Assembly (NCBI GenBank): GCA_905250115.1
Contig: CAJNOI010000016.1
Span: 808,893 to 872,892, forward strand
Length of the DNA stretch: 64,000 nt
Reading direction: 5' to 3'
Source: Adineta steineri
Lineage: Eukaryota > Rotifera > Eurotatoria > Adinetida > Adinetidae
Shown in pieces: positions 1 to 11,817 of this stretch; positions within the stretch are counted from its first letter, which is position 1, and every line of letters begins with the position of its first letter. The translations under genes were made by a program, and so were the position numbers. Under the pieces are notes generated by a model, which saw only the letters and a program-made list of their open reading frames with translations, did no database searches and was not told the origin of the DNA.

Positions 1-55
1 ATGCGAAAAAATCAAATTCGCTTAAACTTTTTTCCCAGACTGTACATATATAAGC

Positions 56-716
56 GGCTACTGCTTAATTGCGGTCAAATTTTTTCGTCAATTAGAGTAA
101 AAAGTCCGCAATCAAGAAACGGGGGGTAAGAGAAAAAATGACCGCATTTAATAGACTGTCCGCAAAATAGAATTGAAGTATATCAATAAAAATAGTCGCA
201 TTATAGAAATCAAATTTTATTATATAAAGAAAGAAGAAAATACAAGAAATACAAGCAGATTGAAGTCGGTTATGGTTTTTGTACGTTTTTTTCCGAAAAG
301 ATAATTTTTGTACATAATTTCTTCATTACCAGATTGTCTGACGATAAAGGAAATGTTTGCTTGGTTTACGATAGACATTTTATGAACTGTTTCTTTATAT
401 TTCGGTTGCTTTAAATAAGTATGTCTAGCATACACTTTCGAAAAAAATGACCTGAACAGCACTCGTGTATCCAGTACCACATCATTTCACTAGCGATAAC
501 TTCGTCCATATAGTTTATTAAAATGTCCTACACTTATCTGTCGATTTCTTTGTTTTCGGTAATTCTATAATGCGGACATTTTTATCCTCACAAATCGATT
601 CTATTTTGCGGACAGTCTATTAAATGCGGCCATTTTTTTCTCTTAACACCCGTTTCTTGATTGCGGACATATTTTTTCGTCAATTAAGGAAAAATGACCT
701 CAATCAAGAAGACACG
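56..716. mobile_element. Non-autonomous hAT-like inverted-repeat element (MITE/foldback type)
   Basis: The two ends are imperfect inverted repeats of roughly 150 bp (about 56-207 and 566-716). The best-conserved stretch is around 95-178 versus 595-680. The motif TCCGCAAT/TCCGCATT recurs inside both ends in both orientations, so each end can itself form a hairpin. The 8-bp word ATATAAGC lies immediately outside both ends (48-55 and 717-724), which fits an 8-bp target-site duplication as made by hAT transposases. The interior holds only an 86-codon minus-strand ORF (480-220) that I cannot assign. The element is therefore non-autonomous or a decayed relic. The hAT assignment rests on the duplication length and is inference. 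Confidence 0.7.
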
Positions 717-1183
717 ATATAAGCTTCTTCTTATCATTTCTTTTTACTAATTAGTTTATACATTAGACATGATTAGCTTAACCTTTAATCTTTTTAATCG
801 TTCCTTTTTCTTCCAAGAAAGACTAATATTAATTGATGTATCTTGTTTCTATTCGTTAAAATGACTTTTTATATTCTATGAAAAAAACATTATTTTCATT
901 TTTTTGTGGATATGAACAGTTGCGTCTCGTGTTCGTTGACATTATTTAGCACATCAGTCAATCTTTTTTCTGGTACTTTCACATCATCAACTCTACTAAC
1001 ATTTTATCTTAAACCATATTTAAAGTTCTCGACATTTTTTTACGTTCGACTAAAGTTAATACATTCCTCGCATCCACCCTCACACCTATAACATTAAAAA
1101 AAAAGTTTACTTCTAAAATTTATTTTTGATCAATATAAAAATTAATTATAATTAAGTAATCTCACAAAAAGCTATAGTTAAAT
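717..1183. other. AT-rich intergenic stretch
   Basis: No coding signal, RNA gene or repeat is recognisable here. The 61-codon plus-strand ORF at 906-1091 has no supporting codon pattern or splice context and looks like chance. Confidence 0.4.
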
Positions 1184-1530
1184 TTATGAAGACAATGAAC
1201 ATATTTCAGATGCATTAATTTCACGATTGTAAATACGTAATTCATCAACACCTCCAGCATACGGCATATTGTTAATATTTCCCGAAATGCAACTTGTAGT
1301 GCCTGATAATTGATTGGTAATGGTTATATAACATAGTAAATTTGGACCATCTCGAGCTATCCTACTATTACTTGATCCATATAATGTGCCATTGATATAT
1401 AAATTAATACCATTTATAACAGTAAATGTATAAATAATGTGCGTTCAGATATTTAATGATAGTATAGATCCGTAAACATTTATATTTGGAATTTGAGCGA
1501 TTATATAGCCCGACATATTAAAATCTAATA
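1184..1530 (-). pseudogene. LamG-like (concanavalin jellyroll) domain fragment, broken
   Basis: Read on the minus strand, the segment encodes the C-terminal half of a LamG/Laminin_G_3 type domain. Visible strands are YTFTVINGINLYINGTLYG, then a Cys pair around a Gly-Asn turn, and GGVDELRIYNREINASEIC, followed a few codons later by TAA (1186-1184). A TGA stop interrupts the frame just before the HIIYTF strand, where family members normally have Trp (TGG), so one G-to-A change explains it. Upstream the reading frame ends at about 1530, where a TGTGGG-type hairpin begins. I see no start or further exons. This is a truncated relic; such domains are common in secreted and surface proteins. Confidence 0.6.
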
Positions 1531-1609
1531 TGGATGGGTGCGCGTAGATGTATGTGAGTGTTGATGTTGTTCTAACCTCATCTCCAAACCCACACACATA
1601 TACACTCTC
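1531..1609. repeat. Dispersed TGTGGG-like hairpin, copy A
   Basis: This is an imperfect inverted repeat. The left arm around 1534-1565 (GGGTGCGCGTAGATGTATG...) pairs with the right arm ending ACACATATACACTCTC. It abuts the broken LamG fragment and belongs to the family also seen at 2093, 15525, 23266, 25783 and 26046. Confidence 0.5.
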
Positions 1610-1627
1610 TATTAATATTTACATTTA

Positions 1628-1789
1628 ATATTGAAAAATTGGGACTATCGAAAAGAGTCATCAGTTAGTTTGACAAAAGCACCACCAACTCAACATGCTG
1701 GAAAGATTCTAGAACGGTTACTGTTTGCCTTGGAGACAAAACAATTCAATGCACTGAAACAAACATTCAACACAAAAGAATTAAAGTAA
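1628..1789 (+). pseudogene. Unrecognised coding remnant (terminal exon-like)
   Basis: An open plus-strand stretch of about 50 codons ends at TAA (1787-1789). Its composition looks coding: it includes KAPPTQHAGKILERLLFALE followed by Lys/Gln/Asn-rich residues. I recognise no family and see no upstream exon or start. It may be the last exon of a lost gene or chance. Confidence 0.25.
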
Positions 1790-2092
1790 TTAATAAAAGC
1801 TCAGATTCTTAGTTTATTTTATTCAATTAACGATCAAAAGCTTGAAAATTTTATAAAATTTCTATTTTCAAGTCAGTGAGAATAGTTTGGTTCGGCTTCA
1901 TACATCTAATTAATGAGACCAATATCAAGATTATAAGCATAGAAACATAATTGCCTGTCAGATAATACAAATATTCACAGCCAAAATAAAGAAAAACTGA
2001 AATTCATATTATTTATGTATACAATAGTTTGAAATAAGTTTGAAGATGTATGTGCCATAGGTGGGATGATTTTTATCTTTTTTCCACAAAAG

Positions 2093-2154
2093 GAGGGTGT
2101 GGATGTTGGGTGTAGCAGTATCATATTCATAAACGTAACTACATCCACACCCTC
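2093..2154. repeat. Dispersed TGTGGG-like hairpin, copy B
   Basis: The arms GAGGGTGTGGATGT (2093-2106) and ACATCCACACCCTC (2141-2154) are perfect reverse complements of 14 bp with a 34-bp loop. The right end is followed by TCAAGATGGTT, which also follows copy E at 25841. Confidence 0.75.
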
Positions 2155-2369
2155 AAGATGGTTTATTGCAAACGGCCGCCAATTACTTCATTGATTTTCA
2201 AGATAATTACTTCATTTTTTTAAACAACTCCGTCCAGCAGACGTTTCTACACTCAAATATACAAAATATTTCTATATTTCAGTACAACTTCTTCTCTACC
2301 AGTAAAAATAATCGAACTGTTTCGAAAAGCTATTCGTATTAGGAGCATTGACTGTATCACTAAAATTCA

Positions 2370-2740
2370 CATCAAATAGTATCGCTGTACAGCTGCCATC
2401 CATCGTTATGAGAAAGCTAATTTCAGTTATTAATACACTGAGTAATGAAGAAAGAGGAAATTGTTTGTAAGCATTGTCAGGAATATCATGCATTCATGAC
2501 AAACTCACTACTTTTGGTTGTGTCGCTGTACAGCTGCGATACTTCATTAATAGAAAACAAGTTGTACACATTACTGTTCTATTAATAAGAAAGAGAGAGA
2601 GAACTGTTTATCAGGAATATCATGCGTTCATGACAAACTCACTTCTTTCAGTTGTGTCGCTGTACAGCTGCGATACTTCATTAATAGAAAACAAGTTGCA
2701 CACATTACTGTTCTAATAATAAGGAAGAGCCAAAGAGAGA
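2370..2740. repeat. Three-copy tandem repeat, unit about 134-141 bp
   Basis: The word CGCTGTACAGCTG, itself nearly palindromic, recurs at 2383, 2524 and 2658. The last two units are almost identical over more than 100 bp (both contain TCAGGAATATCATGC and TTCATTAATAGAAAACAAGTT). The first unit is diverged. Short ORFs across it (2296-2716, both strands) are by-products of the repeat. Confidence 0.8.
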
Positions 2741-2759
2741 GAAAGAAAAGAAAAAAAGA

Positions 2760-3160
2760 TATATCTCAGTGACACTATAACAGACACTTTGCATCACTAA
2801 GACTATTTAATATATTATGTGCAATAGAACGAATAAATTTAGGATCAATATGAGGACAATGGCTGGAATAAAATGCCTGAAAAAGCTACCAAAAAAGGAG
2901 AAAATTTTTGAAATAATAAAAAAATTAAATTTTTAATTGTATTTCTTTCATTTTATTAATTAAGATTTGAAATATATTTGAGTTAGCTGATGATATTATA
3001 TTAACTTTATAAGCAAAATGTAAAATCTAAATATGTTGTAACTAGTAATGAATATTATAAAAACAAAGAAAATATTTGTATTTAATTTAATCTCTTGAAG
3101 TGCTTTACTTGTTAATAACTCTGATTCTTCATCATCTCCTTTATTTTCTTAACTAAATAG
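2760..3160. other. AT-rich intergenic stretch
   Basis: I see no gene, RNA or structured repeat in this AT-rich stretch. Confidence 0.4.
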
Positions 3161-3560
3161 ACAATATGTTACTGTAAATATTTTTCGTGCATTTATTTAT
3201 CAACAAATTGAAAAGTATACTCGACAATGTTTATCTGAAGGTATTCGAAATATAGATGATTTAATTGTAACACCTAATTGTGAACTTTATCAAATTCTTA
3301 ATCTTCGTTATAATCGTTCTAATCAAATAAATGTAGAACAATAAATTTTTGTTTTTTAATTATAAATTTTCATTAATATTTTTTGGTTTGTTCTAAGTAC
3401 CAATTAGTTTTAATAAAGTTGCTCAAGCAATATTAAAATAATTTTTTCTTGCTATACAACAACAAAAAGATCTTGAATTATCATAGAAAAAAAATATTTA
3501 TAAAGTTATACAACATTTTGAAGATCAAATACCAGACTTTTTTGTTATTGAAATGTATCC
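3161..3560 (+). pseudogene. Unrecognised decayed gene fragment
   Basis: After a splice-acceptor-like AATAG, an open frame from 3162 to 3343 has strongly coding-like composition (for example FRAFIYQQIEKYTRQCLSEG and IDDLIVTPNCELYQILNLRY) and then stops. A second coding-like stretch follows at about 3400-3550 (including FFLAIQQQKDLELS and YKVIQHFEDQIPDFFVIE), broken by at least two in-frame stops. The pattern fits two exons of an inactivated gene. I do not recognise the family. Confidence 0.4.
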
Positions 3561-4662
3561 TTTTTCTTCTTCTTCTTCTGTGCATTTAATAAATGTAGAA
3601 TTCTCTTTTTTTTTTGTTTTGGTTGCGCTAATTATTTCATCTGATCATATTCTCGGATAAATGTTGAAAGATTTCATGACAACTAATTGTTTGTTAATGT
3701 ATTTATCCTTTTAGTAAACTACACGTGCTTGTTGATGATACTGAAATATTCTCTGATACAATTTAGTAAGTAATGCCGCACATACATAAGTCATAGACAG
3801 TTATTTGATATTATGGAAAAGAATGAAGGTAGATAGAGGAAGTTCAACAACAATAAAACAGTTCTTTGATGATTTTATTAAAGAACTTTATCTAATGGTA
3901 AGAAAAAAAAGAGAAAGTAGTTCTTTAACGATGAATAAAAATTCAAAACGTTGAAATATATATGTATTCATTTTAATATTATTTAGTAATTGTTCTTTAT
4001 CTGAATAAAATATTTTCTTGATTATTCTAACAGACTGAAGTGAAAATATATACTCTATGCTGGTATTTGTTTGTCATTTGAATCAGTTATTTAGAATATC
4101 TAATCTTGAAATAATTAAAATTTTCATATTTTCTAAAAAAACATTCAATCAAAAGAAGAGGTCTTTACAAAATACATGAATATTTTTTTTTGAATAAGTT
4201 AAAACTGGAATATTTCAGTATTTAGTCATAATAAATCAAGCATTAATCAACACAGCAGAATATAAAACTCACCTTGTTTTATATTTTAACAGCTGAACAA
4301 TAGAGAAAAATATATTTGCTTGTTTTCATTGCACTATTATATTGATGCGTATATAAAAACTCTGCAGTCGCTGTTTACCATATGACAATATTAAATATCA
4401 TGAGTCCTTTTTTCAAAAAAAAAGTTTCGAGTACATTTTTCAAATAAATATTGAATGACTTATTATAGTTGGATTCTTACTAACCGTATGGCGTTTAAAC
4501 AAACTGCGTCACTGGGTAATTTTATTCTTCTCCGTTAACTGCTGTATCAGACAAATGGCATATTATGATTTTCTCATTTTTTTAAATATCAGCACTGATC
4601 TATACACAATAAGTTTATTATCATGAAAAAAAAGTAGAAGATACAAAGATCTTCTTAAAACA
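3561..4662. other. Intergenic region upstream of the kelch/mucin-like gene
   Basis: AT-rich sequence with no gene I can support. It presumably contains the promoter and 5' leader of the gene starting at 4663; no recognisable core element stands out. Confidence 0.35.
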
Positions 4663-7600
4663 ATGAAACAACGTCTATGTATCGTTTGTCTCCTTATCGT
4701 TACTATATTAATAATTGTGATACCACTTGCTGTTTACTTCAAACATCATTCTAAAATAGATGAAGTTGCACCAATTGGTATATTAGATACAACAACAATT
4801 GATGCCATTACTACTTCAAATAGTCAGTTTGAATTTTATTTTATATTTCTATAGAGATTTATTTATTAATCTAGGTGGTGATGATAATAATCATCAATTA
4901 ACACGTGATTTTACTTCGGAACCTGATTCAACAAGTAAATATTGATAAATAAATTTGTAAGATCAGATAATTTACTTTTTTAGATCAATTAAACAACCCA
5001 ACAACAAGTACATCATACTCAGTAGAAGATTCGACGTCTGATATATCGACATGTAAGTCAGTTTTTCCATGAGATAATTATTAATTATTTATTTCAGTTA
5101 CATTGGTAACGGTCTCAACAAAGACTGTTCAAAGTATGTTTATTCATTATTTTATTTCAATATTATTGTTTTTTTTAGATACAGTACAATCTACTTTTCA
5201 AACAACACATATGGATACTAAAGGACAAAACATAATGACAACTGGTAATGGTAAGTCAATTGCTATAGAAGGAAAATATTATATACAAAATTTATTTAAT
5301 TTAGCTCAAACATCACTATTCATGACAAGTATATCTTTAGTAATAAATAGAATGAATAATTTAGATAATATTTTTTATAAGGCACAATGAAATCTAATGT
5401 TTATACAGCGTTGGCGAGCAGTACAAAGCAAGAATTGCGAACAACTGATATAACTCAATTAACAAAGACAAATAAACAAGGTAATTTTTCAGAATATAAC
5501 TCAGAACTTTATTATCATTAGATTTTTGTTTTTCTAGATGGAATAACAAGTAAAACTGTTTTGAAATAATAAAAAAAGAAATGAAAAAATATTATTTTTG
5601 TTAGGTACAGAACAGAACACTGCTGGAAGAATAGGTATCGTGGAAATTATTATAGGGTTGATGAATATTACAATGAGTGAATTGTTTATAAAAAATAGTT
5701 GTCTTTATAGTTGAGAGTACACACTTTCCATTTATATCGTTGAATAACAACATAGCTTATATTTCTTTCGAAGGATATTTCAATAATCCCCAGTATTTTT
5801 ACTATGATTAACATGCTGTAGGATTATTAATGTAAATATCTAGATTCAAATAATATTATTTATTTCAATAGAACAAAGTTTCAAAAATAAGAGGGAGTTA
5901 ACATTCTAACTGTATTTTTTTTTATTATATTTATTTCAGGTGAAATAACAACTGCATCTTCCACATCACTTACAGGTATATCTAATAATTGGAATCTAAT
6001 CAATGTATAAAATATATTTGTTTATTAGATTTGAAGACGCTAGAGGATAAAATGACTACTACAGACAAATCTAAGTTATTATCGACAATGTTGATGAGAA
6101 GTACTCTTCAGACCTCATTGAGTGATGGGACAGCTGAGACTTTCGATTCCTCGCTCGCAACAGTAACAACGAGTAATCCTCAATTCTTATCGACAAAAAT
6201 GACTGTTCCTACTTTCCACTCTGCATTAGTAACCGTGACAACAAATTCCCCGACATATCTGTTAGATACAGTAGCACCATCTACTTTAGAATCGTCATCG
6301 ACAACTATGAAGTTAGATATATCTGAATCTACTTCAAAAATGACGGTAACAAGTAGTTCTCAGTTTGCTTTAGCATCTTCAACAGGAGACAGTTCTTTAT
6401 TCTCATTGGTACCTATGGCAGCAAGTACTTCTCAGTTCATATCAAAATCTATGACAACAGAGAAGCCAGTATTATCCTTAACGACAATGACTACAAGTAG
6501 TTCTCAGTTAACATCTGAATCAACAACAGAAGATCGCTTAGTAATGTCATCGATCGTTATGGCAACGAGTAGTTCACAGTTAACACCTGAATTAACAACA
6601 ATAGATAGCTCAGTAATGTCATCCACACTTATGCCCGCGATTAGTGCTGAGTTAGCATCAGAATTGTTAATAACAGATAGTTTCGTAGCAGCGTCAATAC
6701 CTGCGATGACAGACAGCACTCAATTGACGTCAGAATATTCGACAACATATAGTTCACTATTATCATCGATAATTACCGGAACGAGTAGTACTCAGTTCGG
6801 GTCAGTATCTTCGACAACAGATAGTTCAGTAGTGTCATCAACGCCTATGACCGCGAGTAGTGCCGAGTTATTACCAAAATCTTTAAAAACAGAGAGTTCC
6901 GTATCAGCATCAACACCTGTGATGATAGACAGTAATCAATTGAGGTCCGAGTCGTCGACGACAGATAATTCAGTGTTAGCATCGATAATTATGACAACAA
7001 GTGATACTCAGTTAGGGTCAGAATCTTCGGCAATAGATAGTTCAGTAATATCATCCACACCTATAACAATGATTAGTGCTAAATTAACATCAGAATCTCT
7101 AACAACAGATAGTTCCGTATCAGCATCCGTATCTATGACAACAGACAATACTCAGTTGACTTCAGAAGCTTCGACAATAGGTAGTTCAGTAATGTCATCG
7201 ATAATTATGACAACAAGTAGTACTCAGTTACCGTCAGCATTCTGGACAACAGATAGTTTAGTAACGTCATCGATTCCTATAACAACAAATAGTGACAGGT
7301 TAACACCAGAATCTTTAACAACAGATAGTTCCGCATCGATATCGATATTTGTGATGGCAGACAGTGTTCAGTTGACTTCAGAATCTTCGACAATAGGTAG
7401 CACAGTACTGTCATCGACACCTATGACAATGCTTAGTGGTGATTTAACATCAGAATCTTTAACAACAGACAGTTCCGTGACAGCATCAATATCTGTGACG
7501 ACAGATAGTGCTCAGTCGACGTTAGAATCTTCGACAACAGATAGTTCAGTCACGACATCGAGTCCTATAACAACAATTAGTAACGGGTTAACATCAGAAT

Positions 7601-10600
7601 CTTCAACAACAGATAGTACCGTATCAGCATCAGTATCAGTATCTGTGATGATAGCCAGTACTCATTTAGGGTCAGAATCATCGACAATAGATAGTTTAGA
7701 AATGCCATCAACACCTATAACAATGATGAGTACTTCGTTAATACCAGAACTTTTCATAGACAGCAGTTCCGTATCAGCATCAGTACTCATGATGGCGGAG
7801 ACAACTCAATTGACTTTAGATCCTTCGACAATATATAGCTCGGTAATGTCATCGACACCTATCACAACAATTAGTGAAGAGTTAACATCAGAGTCTTTAA
7901 TAACTGACAGTTCCGTGTCAGCATCAACATCTGTAATGGCAGACAATAATCAGTTCACTTCAGAATCTTCAATCATAGATAGTTCACTAATACCATCGAT
8001 ACCTATGTCAACGATTAATACTGAGTTAACATCAGAACATTCAACAACAGACAGTTCATTATTATCGTCGATAATTATGACAACAAGTAGTACACAGTCA
8101 GGATCAGAATCTTCGCCAATAGATAGTTCAGTAATATCATCGACGTCTCTGACAACGATTAATACTGAGTTAATACCAGAATCTTTAACAACAGATAGTT
8201 CCGATTCAGCATCCGTATCTGTGATGACAGACAATACTCGGTTGACTTCAGAATCTTCGACAAAATATAGTTCATTATTATCATCGATGATTATGACAGC
8301 TAGTAGTACTCAGTTACAGTCAGAATTCTCAATAACAGATAGTTCAGGAACGTCGCCGACTCCTATGACAGCAATTAGTGCCGGGTTAACATCAGAATCT
8401 TTAACAACAAATAGTTTCTTATCAACATCAGTATCCGTTTTGATAGATAGTACTCAAATGACGTCAGAATCTTCGACAGCAAACAGTTCAGTAATGTCAT
8501 CGATACCTATTACAGCGATTAGTGTCGAGATGACAACAGAACCGTTAACAGCAGAGAATTTTGTATCAGCATCAATACCTTTGATGACAGACAGTACTCA
8601 AACGACGTCTGAGTCATCGACAACATATAGTTCATTATTACCATCGATAGTTATGACAACAAGTAGTAGTCAGTTCGGGTCAGAATCTTCGACAACAGAT
8701 AGTTCAGGAATGCCATCGACACCTATGAAAGTCGTCAGTAGTTCGTTTACACCAGAATCGTTCGTAGTGGACAGTTCCGTATCAACATCAGTATCTATAA
8801 TGATAGGCAGTACCCAGCTGACTTCAGAATCTTCGACAATAGATATCTCAACAATGGCATCGACACCTACGACAACAATTAGTGCTGCTTTAACACCAGA
8901 ATCTTTAACAACAGATAGTTCCGTGTCAGCATCAATATCTTTCATAGGAAGTAGTACTGAGTTAGAGTTACAATCTTCGACCGTAGATAGTTCAATAATA
9001 TCAGCGATAATTAAGACAACAAGTAGTTCTAAGTTATCGTCAGAATCATCAACAATGGATAGTTCTGGATTATTATCGACACCTACAACAATAAGTAGCT
9101 ATCAGTTCACATCAGAATCTCTGACAATAGATAGTTCAACATTATCATCAGCAGATATGAGAAAAGATAGTTCTCAGTTTACCTCAGAATCTTCAACAAT
9201 TGTCAATTCAGTATCACCATTAACGTCAATGCCAGGAAGTAGTTCTCAATTTACATCAGGATCCTGGACAAGACTCAGTTCGATGTTAGCCTCGACACCG
9301 ATGACAATGAGTAGCTCTCAGTTAACATCAGAACTTTTAACAACAGAGAATTTTGTATCAGCATCTATATCTGCGATGACAGACAGTTCTCATTTTCCAA
9401 CAGAACCTTCGACAATAATTAGTTCAGTACTATCATCGAGACTTATGGAAACGAATAGTTCTCAGCTCACATCAGACTCGTTGACAACTGATATTTCAGT
9501 TGTGTCATCGACACCTTTGGTAACGAGTACTTCTCAGTTTTCATCAGAATCTTTGATAACAGATAGTTCAGTAGTGTCATCGATATCCACAGCGCCAAGT
9601 GATCTTAAATACTCGTCGATAACTGTGACTTCACAGAATTCTGAGCCATTAGGAACAACTATGATATCAAGTAATAATGGTGTGTTGTCCGAAACTATGA
9701 CAACAGGGAATTCTGAATATGCATCAACAACAATAACAACTGATCAATCTGAATCGTTATCAACGACAATGATTTCGACTACTGCTCAAACATCACCTGC
9801 AACCATATCGATAGGTAAAGTACAATGGTTTAGAAGTAATGACATAAGAATGTTTCTTCAGCTTATTCAAAAAGCAACTTGTATTTGATCAGTTTGAGTG
9901 ACAAGAGTAGTCACTTAACAATGTCTAGCATGAGTAAGGTAACATGTTACAATTATGAGATATAGAAAAGTGCGACGAAGATTCTCTTATAGCTAAACAA
10001 TTTTCTGAATGAAATAAAAGTTGTAATCGTATTAAGAAGTTTGTATGTATTAAATCACTTTGTGTAGTTTCCATCGAAATCACTACGACAATGATAATAC
10101 AAGAGATGACAAGTAAAATGACTTCCTTACATGAAGTGAAAGAAATTTGAACTTGATATTTAAACTGTAATAACTTCAACAAATACTCAAAATACGAGTA
10201 TTGTGAATGTAGAAGGCGCAGCGGAAACAATTAAATCTAATATGTATTTATGTCACACATACGATATTTTAGCAATAGATTGAAGTTTTAGCTTTATTTC
10301 TACATAAAATATCTGAGGCTATTTACTATTCATTTCTTGCTAATTATTTGTTTTACTTTGTAGGCTTAACAACAACAATAACAGTGAAGACAGATATGTC
10401 AACAAGTACGTATCTTAATTATAAACAAGATATTGTAAAGCGGTATAGTTATTGATTTTTAGCAGTGGGAATGGCCAGCACACAAGTTACAAATATTCCA
10501 TCATCTATGAGAATCACTAGCACAATGATGAGTAAGTCATTGAGAAAGATTATCATATACAATTTGTGTGAATAGAACTAAAGAAAATTTCCTTTGAATC

Positions 10601-11817
10601 GTTCAGTCATCAATTTTAATATAATTTGATGAAATATTTATTTGTCATTTACACTAAGTGAATACACATTATCTCAAAAGAAATTCTCTCAAGATATAAG
10701 ATTTAATCGATGTTTCTTATCAAGAAGAAAAAGAAATGAATAAGTTTATTTTTTATTTACAGATAACAACGTTCAAACATCAACTTCTCCTCAATCAGTC
10801 TTTTGGAATATAGATAAACCGCTTAACTCTGGACGATCTAACTTTGGAACTGCATTATTAGCAAATGGACTAGTTCTTGTAGCTGGAGGTTATGTTAATT
10901 CTAGTACATTTACTTCACAGACTGAAGTTTACACCTCAACCGGATGGCAATTTGCAAGTCTAATGAAGGTACCACGTGCTTATCATACTGTTACTACTTT
11001 TGCAAATAATACTAAAGTATTAGCCGCTGGTGGTAACGCTGTAAATAGTGCACAAACTGCTGAAGTATATAACATGGTTAACAATGTATGGACATTCACA
11101 TCAGTTAATATGTTAACTCTTCATTACGCACACACAGCTACTCTACTTGCAAATGGACGAATACTCATTGCAGGTGGATTTAACGCTTCAGTTAGAAGTG
11201 TATCTGCAGCCGAGCTTTATATTCCATCATCAAACTCATTTATTAACACAACTAATATGAATATAGGACGATCTTATTTTACAAGTACACTTCTTAGTGA
11301 TGGATCCACTGTACTTGTTACAGGAGGTGTAAATGCTACTAATTATCTCATTTCATCAGCGGAACTTTATATTAATGGCTCTTGGTTTCTCACATCCAGT
11401 AGTATGACTATAAATCGAGCTTTTCATGCTGCTGTATTATTAAATGATGGAACTGTATTAGTTGTAGGTGGAGGTAACAGTGCATCATTTGCATTTCCAA
11501 CTGCTGAGATTTACAATGCAACATCAAAACGCTTTACAGCTGTTGGATCAATGCAATATCGCCGAGGAGGATTAACACTTACACTCCTGTCATCAGGTAA
11601 AGTATTAGCAGTTGGTGGTGCTGATTGGACAACAAGTACATATCCACTTGTATGTGAATTATATGATCCTGTCACAAGAACTTGGTCAAATACTGCTATG
11701 TTGAATCATGGAAGAAATTATCATCAAACTGTTTTAACAAAGACTTTTGTATTAACCATGGGTGGCTACGATGGAAATGATAACAGACTTACCAGTTCTG
11801 AAAGATACAATTTATGA
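4663..11817 (+). CDS. Predicted type II membrane protein: TM helix, Ser/Thr-repeat stalk, kelch propeller
   Basis: Proposed exons: 4663-4822, 4875-4934, 4984-5052, 5098-5133, 5179-5250, 5305-5328, 5382-5480, 5538-5549, 5605-5634, 5940-5975, 6029-9814, 10364-10405, 10463-10531, 10763-11817. They join in frame to 1,849 codons plus stop. Residues 5-27 form one hydrophobic helix (CLLIVTILIIVIPLAVYF) after a short basic N-terminus, predicting cytosol-in, C-terminus-out topology. Small exons encode Ser/Thr-rich linker. The 3.8-kb exon encodes about 50 degenerate 24-residue repeats, mucin-like and probably heavily O-glycosylated. The last ~340 residues contain six kelch blades, each with a G-x-V-L-[VA]-x-GG strand and a following [AT]E[LVI]Y (for example LVAGGY, LAAGGN, LIAGGF, LVTGGV, VVGGGN, LAVGGA). 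Every intron is phase 1. Function is unknown; a surface or extracellular adhesive role is inference. The existence of the gene is firm; small-exon boundaries are less so. Confidence 0.75.
6029..9814 (+). repeat. 72-bp (24-codon) tandem repeat array in one exon, with a three-unit higher-order period
   Basis: The unit consensus at protein level is LTSES-TTDSSV-SS-PMTT-S-Q (24 residues). From about 6660 three unit types alternate: one with ASVSVMTDSTQ, one with SSIIMTTSSTQ and one with SSTPMTTISAE. This gives a 216-bp higher-order period with some lapses. Both ends of the array are more degenerate. The exon length is an exact multiple of 3. Confidence 0.85.

Noticed and set aside
6504-8945. Antisense ORFs of 71-94 codons opposite the Ser/Thr repeat exon
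   Set aside because: They are phase shadows of the 72-bp repeat: they share its period, have repetitive Val/Asp/Ser composition and no independent signals.
6450-9620. CRISPR-like or satellite array at the 72-bp repeats
   Set aside because: Units are contiguous, degenerate and protein-coding, with no spacers; this is a coding tandem repeat.
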